This document shows, in pieces, positions 31,693 to 43,816 of a DNA stretch of 64,000 nucleotides; position 1 is the stretch's first letter; every line of letters starts with the position of its first letter. The translations under genes and the position numbers were made by a program. The stretch covers positions 62,001-126,000 of the forward strand of contig JAUJYN010000051.1 in NCBI GenBank assembly GCA_030737835.1. The letters are read 5' to 3'. A model generated the notes under the pieces. The model did not search any database, was not told where the DNA came from, and saw only the letters and a program-made list of their open reading frames with translations. The stretch comes from Acorus gramineus. Taxonomy: Eukaryota > Streptophyta > Magnoliopsida > Acorales > Acoraceae.

Positions 31693-33625
31693 GCATCAGG
31701 CAGCGTGGTCAGAGGTACTGTTCAGATCTCCCAGCTTCCTGCTTATGTATTGTTTGATTCCGGGCCACCCACTCGTTCGTGTCTCCCGCTTTCGCGAGAC
31801 GGACGGGTGTGGCGTCCGCCCCTTTGGATGCTATCTTGGAGATATCATTGCCTGTGGGAGACCGGATTCTCCTCAGTTCTGTGTACCGAGGGTGTACGGT
31901 GACGGTTGCGGAGCATGAGTTTCCAGTGGAGCTGGTGGAGCTTGCTATGTCGGACTTTGATGCCATCCTGGGGATGGATTGGCTTGCAGCTAGTCATGCC
32001 AGCATCGACTGTTTTGCCAAGTCGGTGTCGTTCCACCTTCCGGGTCGGAGGTCCTTCCAGTTCGTGGGCGATCACGTAGCTCCTTTGGGGTTCGTGTCGT
32101 CCATGCAGGCGTGGAGACTCCTTCAGGGAGGATGCGAGGGCTTTCTAGTGTACATTGCTCAGGAGGATGCACCGCTGCGGGCAGATATCAGTCAGACTCC
32201 GGTCGTGGCAGGGTATCCCGAGGTTTTCCCCGATGATCTTCCGGGATTACCGCCGGATCGCGCGATCGAGTTTGAGATCAATCTGATTCCGGGGACCGAG
32301 CCGATTTCGAGAGCTCCGTACCGGATGGCCCCTGCAGAGCTGAGGGTGCTCAAGGAGCAGTTGGAGGAGTTGCTGGAGAAGGGCTTCGCACGTCCGAGTG
32401 TTTCTCCGTGGGGAGCCCCTGTCCTGTTCGTCCGGAAGAAGGACGGTTCGCTGCGGCTGTGTATTGATTACAGGCAGCTGAATAAACGGACAGTGAAGAA
32501 CAAGTACCCGTTGCCGCGGATCGACGATCTGTTTGACCAGCTCCAGGGAGCGCGTGTCTTTTCCAAGATCGATCTCCGCTCGGGGTACTACCAGCTGAAG
32601 ATCCGGGAGTCAGACATTCCGAAGACGGCCTTTCGCACCCGGTATGGGCACTACGAGTTCAGAGTACTGCCATTCGGGTTGACGAACGCGCCGGCGGCCT
32701 TCATGGATCTGATGAACCGGGTATTTCGACCCTTCCTCGACTCCTTTGTGGTAGTATTCATCGATGATATATTGGTGTACTCGAGGAGTCTTGAGGAGCA
32801 CGCTCACCATCTTCGCACTGTCTTGGAGACTTTGGCCAGACATCAGTTGTTCGCCAAGTTCAGCAAGTGCGAGTTCTGGTTGGAGCGTATGGCCTTTCTG
32901 GGCCATGTGATTTCCGGTGAGGGCATAGCTGTGGACCCGGAGAAGACGCTCGCCGTGTCGAATTGGCGTCGACCGTCGAACCCCACAGAGATTCGGAGCT
33001 TCTTGGGCTTGGCGGGTTATTACAGGAGGTTTGTCGAGGGTTTCTCGAAGATAGCCGTTCCTCTTACCCGCCTCACTCGGAAGGATGTCCTGGTTCGAGT
33101 GGTCCCCTGCTTGCGAGGAGAGCTTCCAGGAGCTGAAGCGAAGGCTCACCTCAGCGCCAGTTCTTACCCTTCCATCTGGGAGTGGTGGGTTCGCAGTTTA
33201 CACAGATGCATCGCAGTTGGGTGTGGGTTGCGTCCTGATGCAGCACGGTAAGGTTGTGGCTTACGCGTCTCGTCAGTTGAAGCCCCATGAGCAGAATTAC
33301 CCCACCCATGACCTTGAGTTGGCAGCGATCATCTTTGCGCTGAAGATGTGGAGGCATTACCTCTATGGAGAGGAGTTCGAGCTCTTTACTGATCATAAGA
33401 GCTTGACATATCTGCAGTCCCAGCCGGAGCTCAACATGCGTCAGAGACGTTGGGTTGAGTTCTGACGGACTACGATTGTGACATCGCTTACCATCCGGGT
33501 AAGGCGAATGTCGTTGCAGATGCGCTCAGTAGGCAGCCCTTGGGCATGGCCGCCCACATGGCTGTCCGTCGTTGGAGGCTTCTGGAGGAGGCCGCTTGCT
33601 GGATCAGCGTTTGAGAGACTCCTGC
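31693..33625 (+). pseudogene. pol: Protease-RT-RNaseH of element A (frameshifted)
   Basis: Protease has the catalytic triplet in VLFDSG (about 31748-31765). A frameshift just after it moves into the 490-codon frame 31779-33251, which keeps the protease tail ([10 protein letters not shown]) and the whole [42 protein letters not shown], and the active site FIDD (32757-32768). A shift near 33090 enters RNaseH: YTDAS, the Glu in THDLELAA, and FTDHKSL are all present. Another shift near 33460 leads to the HPGKANVVADALSR connection, and a TGA near 33613 separates it from integrase. RT and RNaseH copy element RNA into cDNA in the particle. All catalytic residues are there; only reading continuity is lost. 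Confidence 0.9.
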
Positions 33626-33635
33626 GGGTGGCTTT

Positions 33636-35093
33636 TTGGCCAGGCTGGTGGTGCAGCCAGTCCTGCTCGACGATATCCGCACGGCTCAGGCACAGGATCC
33701 GCATTTTATAGTCCTCTCTGAAGGCGTCGCCCGGGGCGAGCGTCCGGACTACCAGATTCGCGCGGACGGGATCCTGCGATTCAGAGGCCGAGTGTGCATT
33801 CCCGACGACGCAGAGCTGAAGCGGAAGATTCTGGACGAGGCCCATCGCTCGAGGTACACAGTGCCACCTGGTGGCACGAAGATGTACAGGGGCCTTCGTC
33901 GCGGCTACTGGTGGCGCGGGATGAAGACGGATATTGCCCGTTTCGTTGCCCGATGCCTAGTATGCCAGCAGGTGAAGTCGGAGCATCAGCGCCCTGCGGG
34001 GAAGCTGCAGTCCATTGAGATCCCTCAGTGGAAGTGGGAGCAGATCACCATGGACTTCGTCTCGGGTTTGCCGAGGTCACGTTCGGGTCGCGATGCCATC
34101 TGGGTGATCGTCGACCGGCTGACGAAGTCTGCTCATTTCCTCCCCATCCGACTCACCGATTCTCTGGACACCCTGGCGCAGTTATTTGTCTCCGAGATTG
34201 TCCGTCTCCATGGCACTCCAGTCAGCATCATTTCTGATCGAGACGCGCGTTTTACTTCGAGGTTCTGGCGTAGCCTCCAGCACGCCCTTGGTACGAACCT
34301 CCATTTCAGTACAGCGTTTCATCCGCAGACGGACGGCCAGTCAGAGAGGACGATCCAGACTCTTGAGGACATGCTGCGGGCCTGTGTTCTCGATTTTGGG
34401 GGCAGTTGGGAGAGGCACCTTCCGTTGGTGGAGTTTGCCTACAACAACAGCTACCACTCGAGCATCCGGATGGCTCCTTACGAGGCACTTTATGGCCGCA
34501 GCTGCAGGTCCCCCCTGTGTTGGGACGAGGTCGGAGAGCGCCAGTTAGAGGGACCAGAGATCGTTCACCAGACCTCAGAGATGGTGAAGACGATTCGCGA
34601 GCGTATCCGAGTCGCTCAGAGTCGTCAGAAGTGCTACGCCGACCGTCGTCGCCGTGAGCTCACCTTCGAGGTTGGTGACCATGTGTTCTTGAAGGTGTCC
34701 CCGATGAAGGGCATCTTCCGATTCGGTGTGCGGGGCAAGCTGAGTCCGCGTTTCATTGGGCCGTTCCTCATCCTTGAGCGAGTTGGAGAGGTGGCCTATC
34801 GCATAGCTCTGCCCCCACAGTTGGCTCAGGCTCATGACGTCTTCCATGTCTCGCAGCTGAGGCGATATGTCCACGATCCTGCTCACATCATCCCGTTCGA
34901 GCCGCTCGTCTTCGAGCCGGACTTGTCTTTCGTGGAGCAGCCGATTGAGATCCTGGACCGCCGCGAGAAGAGGCTCCGCACCAAGACCGTCCAGCTGGTC
35001 AAGGTGCGATGGCAGCACCGTTCCGGTGCCGAGGCCACTTGGGAGCTCGAGGACGCCATGCGTGACGCGTATCCGCATCTTTTCCCTTCTTAG
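33636..35093 (+). CDS. Integrase with C-terminal chromodomain, element A
   Basis: A 485-codon open frame. The N-terminal zinc-binding region reads EAHRSRYTVPPGG and CLVCQQ; the second His usually found in V/I-H-P-G is Pro here. The core triad is D in MDFVSGLP (34053), D in IISDRDARF (34236) and E in GQSERTIQ (34344), with 35 residues between the last two. The C-terminal part has the GPF/Y-type motif (KLSPRFIGPFLILERVG) and a chromodomain-like end (ILDRREKRLRTKTVQ, VKVRWQH, TWELEDAM). Chromodomains of this clade are thought to guide integration to heterochromatin. The listed start is only the first usable codon in a frame that was part of the pol polyprotein; a stop near 33613 cuts it off from RNaseH. 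Confidence 0.9.
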   Translation: MARLVVQPVLLDDIRTAQAQDPHFIVLSEGVARGERPDYQIRADGILRFRGRVCIPDDAELKRKILDEAHRSRYTVPPGGTKMYRGLRRGYWWRGMKTDIARFVARCLVCQQVKSEHQRPAGKLQSIEIPQWKWEQITMDFVSGLPRSRSGRDAIWVIVDRLTKSAHFLPIRLTDSLDTLAQLFVSEIVRLHGTPVSIISDRDARFTSRFWRSLQHALGTNLHFSTAFHPQTDGQSERTIQTLEDMLRACVLDFGGSWERHLPLVEFAYNNSYHSSIRMAPYEALYGRSCRSPLCWDEVGERQLEGPEIVHQTSEMVKTIRERIRVAQSRQKCYADRRRRELTFEVGDHVFLKVSPMKGIFRFGVRGKLSPRFIGPFLILERVGEVAYRIALPPQLAQAHDVFHVSQLRRYVHDPAHIIPFEPLVFEPDLSFVEQPIEILDRREKRLRTKTVQLVKVRWQHRSGAEATWELEDAMRDAYPHLFPS

Positions 35094-35125
35094 ATGTTCT
35101 TGTATTTATTTTGAGGACAAAATTT

Positions 35126-35141
35126 CCTAAGGGGGGGAGAA
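35126..35141 (+). other. Polypurine tract of element A
   Basis: CCTAAGGGGGGGAGAA directly before the 3' LTR start TGTTATATATG. Confidence 0.9.
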
Positions 35142-38100
35142 TGTTATATATGTGTCACTTTTTGGCCTGCTGGTAACCATTGGAGCATTTTGGCAGTTTT
35201 TGAGTTTTTTCGTTTTTCGATCGGAACCGCTAAAATTTTGGACTGTTAGCTATCGTCCTGAGCTAGAGGACTCCGATTGGAAATCTAACTGCATATTATG
35301 TGTCCTGGTGCCATTCTAAGCCACTCATGAAAATTTCATCGAATTCCGGTAACGTTCCAGAAATTTCACAGTTCCGGGGCGTATCCGGGTTTTGACCGAG
35401 CGAGAAGTCATTGGGAGAGTTGACTCGGTCAAAGTGGGCCCATGACTTGGTCAACCTCTTTTGTCCTTTTGTGTGGTTGAGTTGACTTAGGTCAAACCCA
35501 CTTAAAACCCCCCTTAAGCCCCCCCCCCTAAACCTAATTAGGGCTAAACTAATTAGGGGTGTGAGGATGTGTGGGGTGGGGGTGGTTTTAAAGAAATCCC
35601 ACGACTTAAACCCCCTATTCATCTTCTTCTCCGAGCAATCTCTCTCTCCCCTCCCCTTAAAACCTTCATTCAACCTAGCTAGAGTGCCCAAACCTTAAAA
35701 CCCAAAACATAGAAAGGGTAGATCCGGTCCCGATCTACACCCCGGTGGTTTCAAATCCGGATTCCGGCGTGTCTAGCCCTTTCTTCCGCCCTCTCTTCTC
35801 CTCAGATCGGAGCCATTTCGGAGGTGGGAAGAGGTCTTGGTGGTGGAGACCCTTGGAGAGGCGTTTCGGTGCGCGGAGAGCAACCGAACATCCCTTCCTT
35901 CCCTTGGTAAGCTCTTCTTCCTCTTCTTTTTGGCTTAGATGCTTGTTAGGAGGGTGGTTTTGAGGTTGGGTGGTGGTCGGCGGCTGTGGGTGGCTGTCGG
36001 AGGTGGTTGGGGGCGGTCGGAGGCCGTTGGTGGCCGATGGGTAGTGGTGGAGGTGCTCGGGCAAGGTGGATGGGTGGTCTCGGGCAGGGCAGCAGCACAG
36101 GCGCAGCAGGCGGAGCAGCTGGCAGGGCGCGCGCGTGCGTGCGCGCGGGCGTGCGCTCGGGTGGAGCTGGAGGCCAGCAGGGGTGCTGGGCGCTGGGCAT
36201 GCGCTGGGCGCGAGTGTGCTGGGGGTGCTGGTCGAGTGGGCATGTGCTGGGCGCTGGGCGTGCTGGGTGAGTGGGCATGCGTTCAGGGCGTCGTGCGGGG
36301 TGCGCGCGGAGCGAGGCGAGGGCGCGGCGAGGCAGCAGAGGTGCGCGCGGGGAGAGGCACTGGGCGAGCGGGGCGTGTGATGTGCGCGCAGGCCAGCGCG
36401 GGGCGTGTGGTGTGCGCGCGGGCTGCTGCGATGGGGCGCAGTGGGCGCGCGGTGCACCCGGGTGGCTCGGCAGCACGTCCAGGCGTGCGGGCAGGGGCCC
36501 GGCGGTGCGCCTGGGTGCGCGGGCTGAGGCGCGGCGGTGCATCCGGGGGCGGGTGGCCGTGCGGGTGGTTGCCGAGGGTTCGGGAGTGAGTCGGGGTGCT
36601 CGGGCTAGCGTGCGTACGGGCCGTATGCACGTTTGCCCGAGTGTTGGGTATTTATTTGTGTATTTTGAGTATTTTGTGGTATTTGTGTATTTTACTCACC
36701 AAGTGGGTTACCCTGTCTTGCAGATCTTGACGGACGGTCGCGCGACGACCCGGTCACCGGTGAGTGGGACAACCTAACCCAGTTGGGAGACGCTACATGC
36801 ACTTGGGCGTGTATCGTCCTCCCCTGGGGCACATAGTTAAATTAACTGTTTTATTGTAATCCATGTATGCATGATTAATGTGTAGAATGCATGCCACCCT
36901 AGACTTGTATGTTAGGGACTTGCACCCTTAGGATATGTGCATGAGCCGTGCATCCTGTCACCTCGTTATCATGCTAGGAAAGCCTCGACCTATGCATGCG
37001 TCCTATTAGTTTGATTTATTTACTTAAATGCAAGCTTGTGATATTGTTAGCATGCCTTGGGGAATATAGGGGGGCCTTGCGAGGTTAACATTGAGACCCG
37101 GGTTAGGGTACTCCGTGTTCCTTGTTTGGTTGGCGGGATGTCCTACATCGGGACCTCAGGTTGCCCTCTCAAGGTCTCTTTTCCTCATTTATGTCTTATG
37201 TATTCCCCGCATCTTGGTTATGCGCGCTGGTGGAATTCTGAAGAATTCAAGACATTAGAGTTGTAGAGATGTGCTGTCAGCGGATCCGAGTGGATCATAT
37301 GCGATGGATAGGCTGTTCTGTTCCCTTCGTTGGATCCGTGTAGAGACTACCTCAGCGTTAGAAAGGTCGTCCCGTGCAGGGGCTCCCATCAGTAGGCACC
37401 TCCTGATTTGGTAGATGGACTGTGCCGAATGTGGGAGTGGCCAAACGACCTACGGAGTGGGGAGAGACTATCGGTGGACCAAGGGTGACCAACAGCTTAG
37501 TCAGTCCCAAGAGCCTATGTCACCTATTGAGGGGTGAGGGTGAGGGTGTGGTGGGCCGGCGATGTGGCGACCCACTGGATTGTGTAAGGATGATTATCAG
37601 CCTATTAAGTCCCAACATCCTTTGTCACCTATTGAGGGGTGAGGGTGAGGGTGAGGGTATGGTGGTTCGGCGATGTAACGAACCCCCGGATTTGTGTTGT
37701 TTATGCCACTTTGAGGCCATTGACTTGATTAAATGTGGTTAATATAAACTGTATGCATGGGTTGTGCTATTCACTGAGCGTGTGGCTCACCCCTCGCATA
37801 ATTATTTTCTCCAGTGATTACCGAGGCGGACTTGAAGGAGGAGCTTCCCGAGCGACTACACCAGTAGCGGAGTAGCGCCACGTCCCTCGAGTTTTGAGGC
37901 CATCAGCATCCTTCCTTTGATTGTATGTATATATCTGTGCTTGGGCACCTAGTATGGATTGTATTTGGATGTATTGTGGATATATTGGCTCTCACAGGAC
38001 ATATGATTATGTATCGAGTCTGTAAAGTGTTGTTGATTTACAGATTCAGTCTTTTTAGCTTCCGCATTTCTGTGTATACATCATGTCAGCCTTTTATTGT

Positions 38101-38213
38101 CTGTGTTGTCTTTTTAGCTGTTGTTTATGGTATATTATTGATCTCCTGTATTGACTGCTGATATCATGTATACCCTTGCCGCGTCCCGGGGACGGCCGCC
38201 CTGGGGCGTGACA
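35142..38213 (+). mobile_element. 3' LTR of element A
   Basis: 3.07 kb, with the same ends and signals as the 5' LTR: donor GTAAGC at 35907, acceptor ending 36723, 36-nt block 36724-36759, donor GTGAGT at 36760, acceptor ending 37814. Small indels, mostly in the CpG-rich block, explain the 62-bp length difference. Confidence 0.93.
36080..36630 (+). repeat. CpG-rich block in the 3' LTR of A
   Basis: Counterpart of 28000-28570, with different counts of GCTGGGCGC and GCGGGGCGAG motifs. The two blocks have diverged more than the rest of the two LTRs. Confidence 0.8.
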
Positions 38214-39530
38214 GGTAGTGGTGGTGGTGGTTGAGGTGGTCGCGGGTGCGTCGAGGGCCCCCGAATCTCCCCCTTTCATTCCCCCTCCCTAGGTGAGCTC
38301 TTCCCCTTCTTTTCTTGGTTTTTCATGGCTTCGGGGTTGTTGGGAAGTCATGCATGCTAGGTAGTTGGTTTAGGGTGAGTGAGAAGTGTGGGGGAGGGGT
38401 TAAAAGGGGTTAAAAGAGTGATGGGCGCGCGCGGGTCTGTCCGCGCGCGTGCGCGCGTAGACGCGCACGTAGAGGGGCCCTGGCAGGTGCGCAGGCGGGC
38501 GCGCGGGTGCACGCGGAGCGAGCGCGCAGGTTCGCGCATACGCTGGCAGCACGCGCGGTGCGCGCGGGTCATGCACGTGAGTGCGTGAGGGCGTGCGCGA
38601 GCGTGCGCGCGCGGGGGGCAGGTTGTCTGGGCGGGCCTGGGCATGCGGCAGGGTGCCAGTGCGCGCGCGCGTGCGTGCGCGTGCTGGGGCATGCGCGGGG
38701 CTGCCCAGGGGCTCGGGTAGGTGCTGGGGCACTCGGGCATGCGTGCGTACGCGCGTGCTCGCATGCGTGCGAGCCCGTATGCGTGCATGTCTAAGTCTTT
38801 GGCATTTCTAGTAATTTTTAAGTGTTATAATGTGATGTTACTCACCAAATTTGATGCCCTTACCTTGCAGATCTCGTCGGAAGGGATGCGCGAGGTCCCG
38901 GGTTGCGGTGAGTGGTTTGATCCAATCCCCCCCCCTCGAGATGCGCTCGACGCGCGTAGTCGTGCGTCGCGCATCGATGGGGCATCCTAGCTATACTACT
39001 TGTGTAGATAAGTAGTATGGCCATGCTTAAACTATAATATGTTAGATATCTTGCATGCTAGGCTTATATTGCATGTATTGTATCCATGTATGAATGATTG
39101 TGTTGCATGCACCCCTCTAGTATGGGCATGTATTTCTGTAATGTGTATGGATGTATAGAATATGGCATGCCTTAGGTAGTATTGTAATACTACTCCCACC
39201 ATATTAATTGGAATATCCAGCATGATTAAGTCTGGGTTAATAACGGGCACCTGCCTAATATTCACTTGCGATAAGACTCGAGGGCGTGGTGTAGTTGTTG
39301 CGCCCATGCTAATGGGGCAAAGCTATGACCAACTTCATGAGATGATGATCTCTCTCGCCCTCTCCCTCTGCACGAACTGAGTAAGTAGAGGCGATTTCCT
39401 ACTCGACTCGGGTTCGTTTGGAATATTGGCATTCCCTTGTTAGTGCGCGAGATCGCGCTTGACCCTTACCTTTTAAGTTGGTGATATCCAACGCATGCTT
39501 AAGTTAGGCCTTGTGTGCTTATGTGATTAA
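38214..39530 (+). mobile_element. Solo LTR B, segment 2 of 3
   Basis: Continues directly from 27030 after element A: GGT-rich exon-like part ending in a TAG|GTGAGC donor (~38293), CpG-rich block 38425-38790, acceptor ACCTTGCAG, 37-nt block 38871-38907, donor GCG|GTGAGT. It stops at 39530 where minus-strand solo LTR A' begins. Confidence 0.85.
38425..38790 (+). repeat. CpG-rich block in LTR B
   Basis: Alternating GCGCGCGTGCGCGCG runs with purine-pyrimidine alternation, favourable to left-handed DNA. Ends with GCATGCGTGCGAGCCCGTATG, a phrase also found in other B-type and in A' LTRs. Confidence 0.8.
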
Positions 39531-40879
39531 TGTCACGCCCCAGGGCGGCCGTCCCCGATACGTGGCAAATATATATAATATCAGCAGTCCATACACGAGA
39601 TCAATAAAAGACTCTAAACAACTTCGAAGGTAATACACAATTAACAATGTAGCTGACATAATATATATACATATAGCGGAAGCTTAAACGACTGAGTCTG
39701 TAATTCAAAGACATATTACAGACCAGAATACATAATCAACTGTCCTGTGAGAGCCAATAAAAGACAAAGACATCCACATACAAGTATTGTGCCCAAGCAC
39801 GAGTAACAATACATACAAGCAAAAAGGGGGGGATGCTGATGGCCTCTCACTCGCAAGATCTAAATACGCGAACGCTGCTCCGCTACTGGTGTGATGCCTC
39901 GGGGAGCTCCTCCTTCAGATCCGACTCAGTGACAACTGGAGGAAAAAGATATGCGAGGGGTGAGCCACACGCTCAGTGAATGGTACAATCTATGCAACAC
40001 AACACATATTAACCTTAAAAAAATTAATAAAGTCCCAAGATGGGAGTAACTGTACAAATTGGTGGGTCGTAGCGACGCCGACCCACCTCACCCTCACCCT
40101 TTAGAGGTGACATAGGACTCTTGGGAGAGATTAGACTGCTCTACACCCTTGGTCCACCGGTAGCCCTTTCCCCGGGTAGCCTCTACCTGGTATACTCCCA
40201 TGATCAGTACGTTCCCGAATGCATCGGTAGTACCTACGGATGGGAGCCCTCTGTCAGGACAGCTTTTCCCAACCCGGTTAGTTCCTACACGGATCCAACG
40301 AAGGGGAGAAAACAATCTACACTCACGGATACGATCCTCTTGGATCCGTCGACAACGATTACTAAACACTGCCAAGGTAACGAATTCTGAAGAATTCTTC
40401 CAGGGTACATAACTAAGATGCGGGGAAAAACATATTATAATAACAAGGTTATAATATTTTCTAAGGCATGCTTATACTAACATATTCTCATTTTGGTTTA
40501 ATTAAATTAAACTAGATGGGAACATGCATAGATCAAGGCTTTTCAAGCATGGGACATGGTGTCTAGGCATGTATGGGCCTCTATACATGATACATGGATG
40601 TATATCCCTAGCATACAATGTCTAACATGGTATGGTTACATCATAGCAAAACATGCATTAACATAAGTTTTCATTCACACAAGTTAATATGTAGTTATGG
40701 TGCCCCAGGGGAGGGCAATGCACGCCTACGTGCATCGAACGCCTCCCTACTGGGTTGGATTGACCCACTCACCGCAACCCGGGTCGTTGCGGAACCGTTC
40801 GCCAAGATCTGCAAGACATGGGCATTCAATATGGTGAGTAAACTACACAAATATACATGAAATTTACTAGAAATGCCTA

Positions 40880-41225
40880 AAACTCGGACAAGCACGCATA
40901 CGGGCTCGCACGCATGCGAGTACGCACGTACGCACGCAAGTCCGAGTGCCCCAACACCTACCCGAACCCTCGGGCAGCCACACGCATGGCCCCCCGCACG
41001 CGTACGCGCGCATACGCACGCACGCACGCGCCCCCGCACCCCCCTGGCACACTGTCGTGCCCAGACACGCAGCTGCGTGCACACTGCGTGCGCACTGCGC
41101 GCCCGCGCAGCACCCAGCGGGCACGTTCGCGTGCCTGCGCGTACGCGCGTTCCCGCCAGCACGCCCGACTGCGCGCGCAAGCGCCCCTCTGCGCGCGCAG
41201 ACGCGCGCGCGCCCAAATCTCTCCC
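40880..41225 (-). repeat. CpG-rich block in LTR A'
   Basis: Plus-strand CGCACGCACGC and GCGCGCAAGCGCCC runs. Frames over it in several phases are artefacts. Confidence 0.8.
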
Positions 41226-41260
41226 ACCCCCTCCTCAGCCCTCCCACACCCCCTACCACA

Positions 41261-41265
41261 TATGC
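41261..41265. repeat. Target-site duplication TATGC (left, B2)
   Basis: Exact match to 48837-48841 on the other side of B2. Confidence 0.9.
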
Positions 41266-43816
41266 TGTTGTGTCTGTGTCATTTGGAGCGCTCTGTTTGA
41301 AGAATTGGGTACATAATTTTTTTTCTAAGTTATGTATTTCCAATTTGGTATTTGGATTTGATTTTGTTAAAATCTAAGATGAAGAGATTTAAATATGATT
41401 TTATTATGAGATGTCCAGTTTTGAGTTAGCTTTCGCACAGAAGTGGAATTAGATCAACTGGATTCTTGTAGTAAAAGTTATGGGTATTTTTCCAAGTATA
41501 CCCCGGGGATGGAAATTCTGGCAGCAGCCCTGTTCCATGTTTAGCTCTAATTTTGGAATAGCTGGAGGGATTATCTGATCTTGGCATGAACATGAAAGTT
41601 GTAGATAATCTTCTTAGCTTTCCATCGGTCTTGGAATTGAGCAATTCGGAGCTGTATCGAGGAAGTTATGGCTGTTCCAGTGAAGCTTGCGCAGAATTTC
41701 TAGTCAAAGGGCGACTAGGTCATTTCTTCTTAAGATATTTTTGATAAATATCTCCTCTCTCTCTCTTCCCCTCTCACTCCCCACGTCGACTAGCATCTGG
41801 TCTCTCTTTCTCTCATTCATTTGCCCCCCCAAGTGTTTGATGAAAAGTCTCAAAGAGAAGGAAGAGGTGGTGGAGGAAGTGGTGGTAGATCTTGTGTTCA
41901 TGTGTGTTGTTTGTTTGTTCCCCTCTCTCTCAAGCTCCCTTTCTCATGATCTTCTCCCCCTGATTTGCAGCCATGGGAGGGCTGAGGAGGCTGAGGGGTG
42001 GTGGTCTCGGTGGCGGCGTTTCGGTGCGCGAAGGGCCCCCGAACCTCCCCCTTTTGTTCCCCCTCCAAGGTGAGCTCCTCCCCTTCTTTTCTTGGTTTTC
42101 TTGGCTTAAGGGGTTGTGGAAAGGTCATGCATGCTAGGTAGATGGGTTAGGGTGTGTGTGAGGGGTTGGGAAGGGTTAAAATGAGGTTAGGATGGGCTGG
42201 GCGAGCGCTGGGCGCGGTCTGCGCGCGTGCGCGCGCAGGCGGGCGCAGGCAGGCGCTGGCGGGCGCAGACTGCGTGCGGGAGTGCGCGCGGGTGCAGGCA
42301 CGAGCGGGGGTGCGCGCGGGCGTGCGCGTGCGCGGGCAGGGCGCCTGGGCATGCGCCTAGGCGCGGGGCTGGGGACCAGTGCGTGCGCGTACGTGCGTGC
42401 GCGTGCTGGGGCGTGCGGGGAGCGCAGTGCGCGTGGGGCGCGGCGTGCGCGCGTGGCGCGGCGTCTGGACGCGCGGTGCGCGCGGCAGTGCGCCGAGGGT
42501 GCCGGAGTGTGTGCGTGCGTGCGCATTCGTGCGTGCGCGTGCGGGGGGCGGCCATGCGTGTGGCTGCCCAAGTGTTCGGGTAGGTGTTGGGGCACTCGGA
42601 CTCGCGTGCGTACTGCGTGCCCGCATGCGTGCGAGCCCGTATGCATGCTTGTCCGAGTATTGGGTATTTTTAATGATTTCTATGTGTATATTGTGTTGTT
42701 TCTCACCAAGTGGATCCCCTACCTTGCAGATCTCGTCGGATGGGATGCGCGAGGTCCCGGGTCGTAAGGTGAGTGGTTTGATTCCAATCCCCCCCCCCTC
42801 TCTAGGGATGCGCTCGACCCGCATAGACGCGCGTCGCGCATCGATGGGGTCCCCTAGCTATTATATGTAGATGCTATGCATGCACCCTTATATGATCAAT
42901 ATGATGCTATGCATGCCACCCTAGACTTGTATGCTAGGGATATGCACCTATACATCATGTATAGAGGCCCGTACATGCCTGGACACCATGTCCTGTACTT
43001 AAGAGCCTCGATCTATGCATGCATGATTATTATGTAGTATCCATGCCACCCTAGACCCTGTATGTTAGGGATACTTGCCCTTATGATATGTGTAAAGGCC
43101 AATGCATCCTGTCACCCTGTTTCATGCTAGGAAAGCCCTGAACCTTGCATGTTCCCATTTAGTTTGATTTATTTAAATCAAGATGGGATTAGGTGATTAT
43201 TCTGTTGTTAGCATGCCTTAGAGAATATTATAACCTTGTGGTTATAATATATGGTTCCCCGCATCTTAGTTATGCGCCCTGGAGGAATTCTGAAGAATTC
43301 ATGTCATTTGTAGAGTTGAGATCGGTGTCGGCGGATCCAAGTGGATCGTATCCGTGTGGGTAGGCTATTTCTCTTCCCTTCGTTGGATCCGTGTAGGGAC
43401 TCCTCAGCGTTAGACAGGCCGTCCTGACAGAGGGCTCCCATCAGTAGGCACCTCCTGATTTGGTTTCGGACTGTGCTGAATGTGGGAGTAGACCAGGCGA
43501 GCTACGGTGTGGAGGAGAGGCTATCGGTGGACCAAGGGTGATCAACAGCCTAGTCAGTCCCAAAAGACCATGTCACCAGTTTGAGGGTGAGGGTGAGGGT
43601 GTAGTGGGTTGGCGATGAGCGACCCACTGGTTTGTGTAGTTGTTGCCACTTAGAGGCTATGAATGATTTGAGGTTAATATGAGTGTGTTGGTTGTTGTTA
43701 TGCATGTGGGTGATATCTCGCTGAGCGAGTATCGAGAGTGATTGTTTTCTATTGGGTTTCGCTTGGCGAACATGGGATCGTTCTCCCCTTCGTTGGATCC
43801 GTGTAGTGACATCCCC
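41266..43816 (+). mobile_element. B2 5' LTR fragment
   Basis: Splice-like layout: pyrimidine tract and TTTGCAG near 41965, donor AAG|GTGAGC at 42070, acceptor ending 42729, 39-nt block 42730-42768, donor AAG|GTGAGT at 42769. It stops after GTGTAGTGACATCCCC, where a TGTCACTCCCC LTR end follows. Confidence 0.85.
42190..42660 (+). repeat. CpG-rich block in the B2 5' LTR
   Basis: GGGCGCAGGC / GGTGCAGGC and GTGCGTGCGCG units lying entirely inside the predicted first intron (42070-42729). Confidence 0.8.

Larger units (their letters stand above)
27031..38213 (+). mobile_element. Element A: full-length Tekay/Del-type chromovirus
   Basis: An 11.2-kb element with LTRs 27031-30164 and 35142-38213, a PBS for initiator tRNA-Met, gag, pol in the Ty3/gypsy order PR-RT-RNaseH-INT, a C-terminal chromodomain and a polypurine tract. 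The chromodomain fused to integrase, plus the long LTRs, places it in the Tekay/Del clade. Flanks GTTAG (27026-27030) and GGTAG (38214-38218) are a target duplication with one mismatch, inside LTR B. The LTRs look nearly identical by eye, so insertion was recent, yet gag and pol have several single-base frameshifts and two stops. Confidence 0.93.
39531..41265 (-). mobile_element. Solo LTR A' (minus), left segment
   Basis: Begins (plus strand) TGTCACGCCCCAGGGCGG, the reverse complement of the A-type LTR end. Contains the reverse-complemented CTCACC/CACTGAGC motif (39959-39978), the 36-nt block 40773-40808 and a CpG-rich block 40880-41225. It is split at 41265 by B2 and resumes at 48842. No interior is attached, so it reads as a solo LTR of about 2.6 kb. 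Confidence 0.82.

Noticed and set aside
38214-39530. Considered as part of element A
   Set aside because: The A 3' LTR ends exactly at 38213 (GGGGCGTGACA), and 38214 onward continues the B-type LTR broken at 27030.
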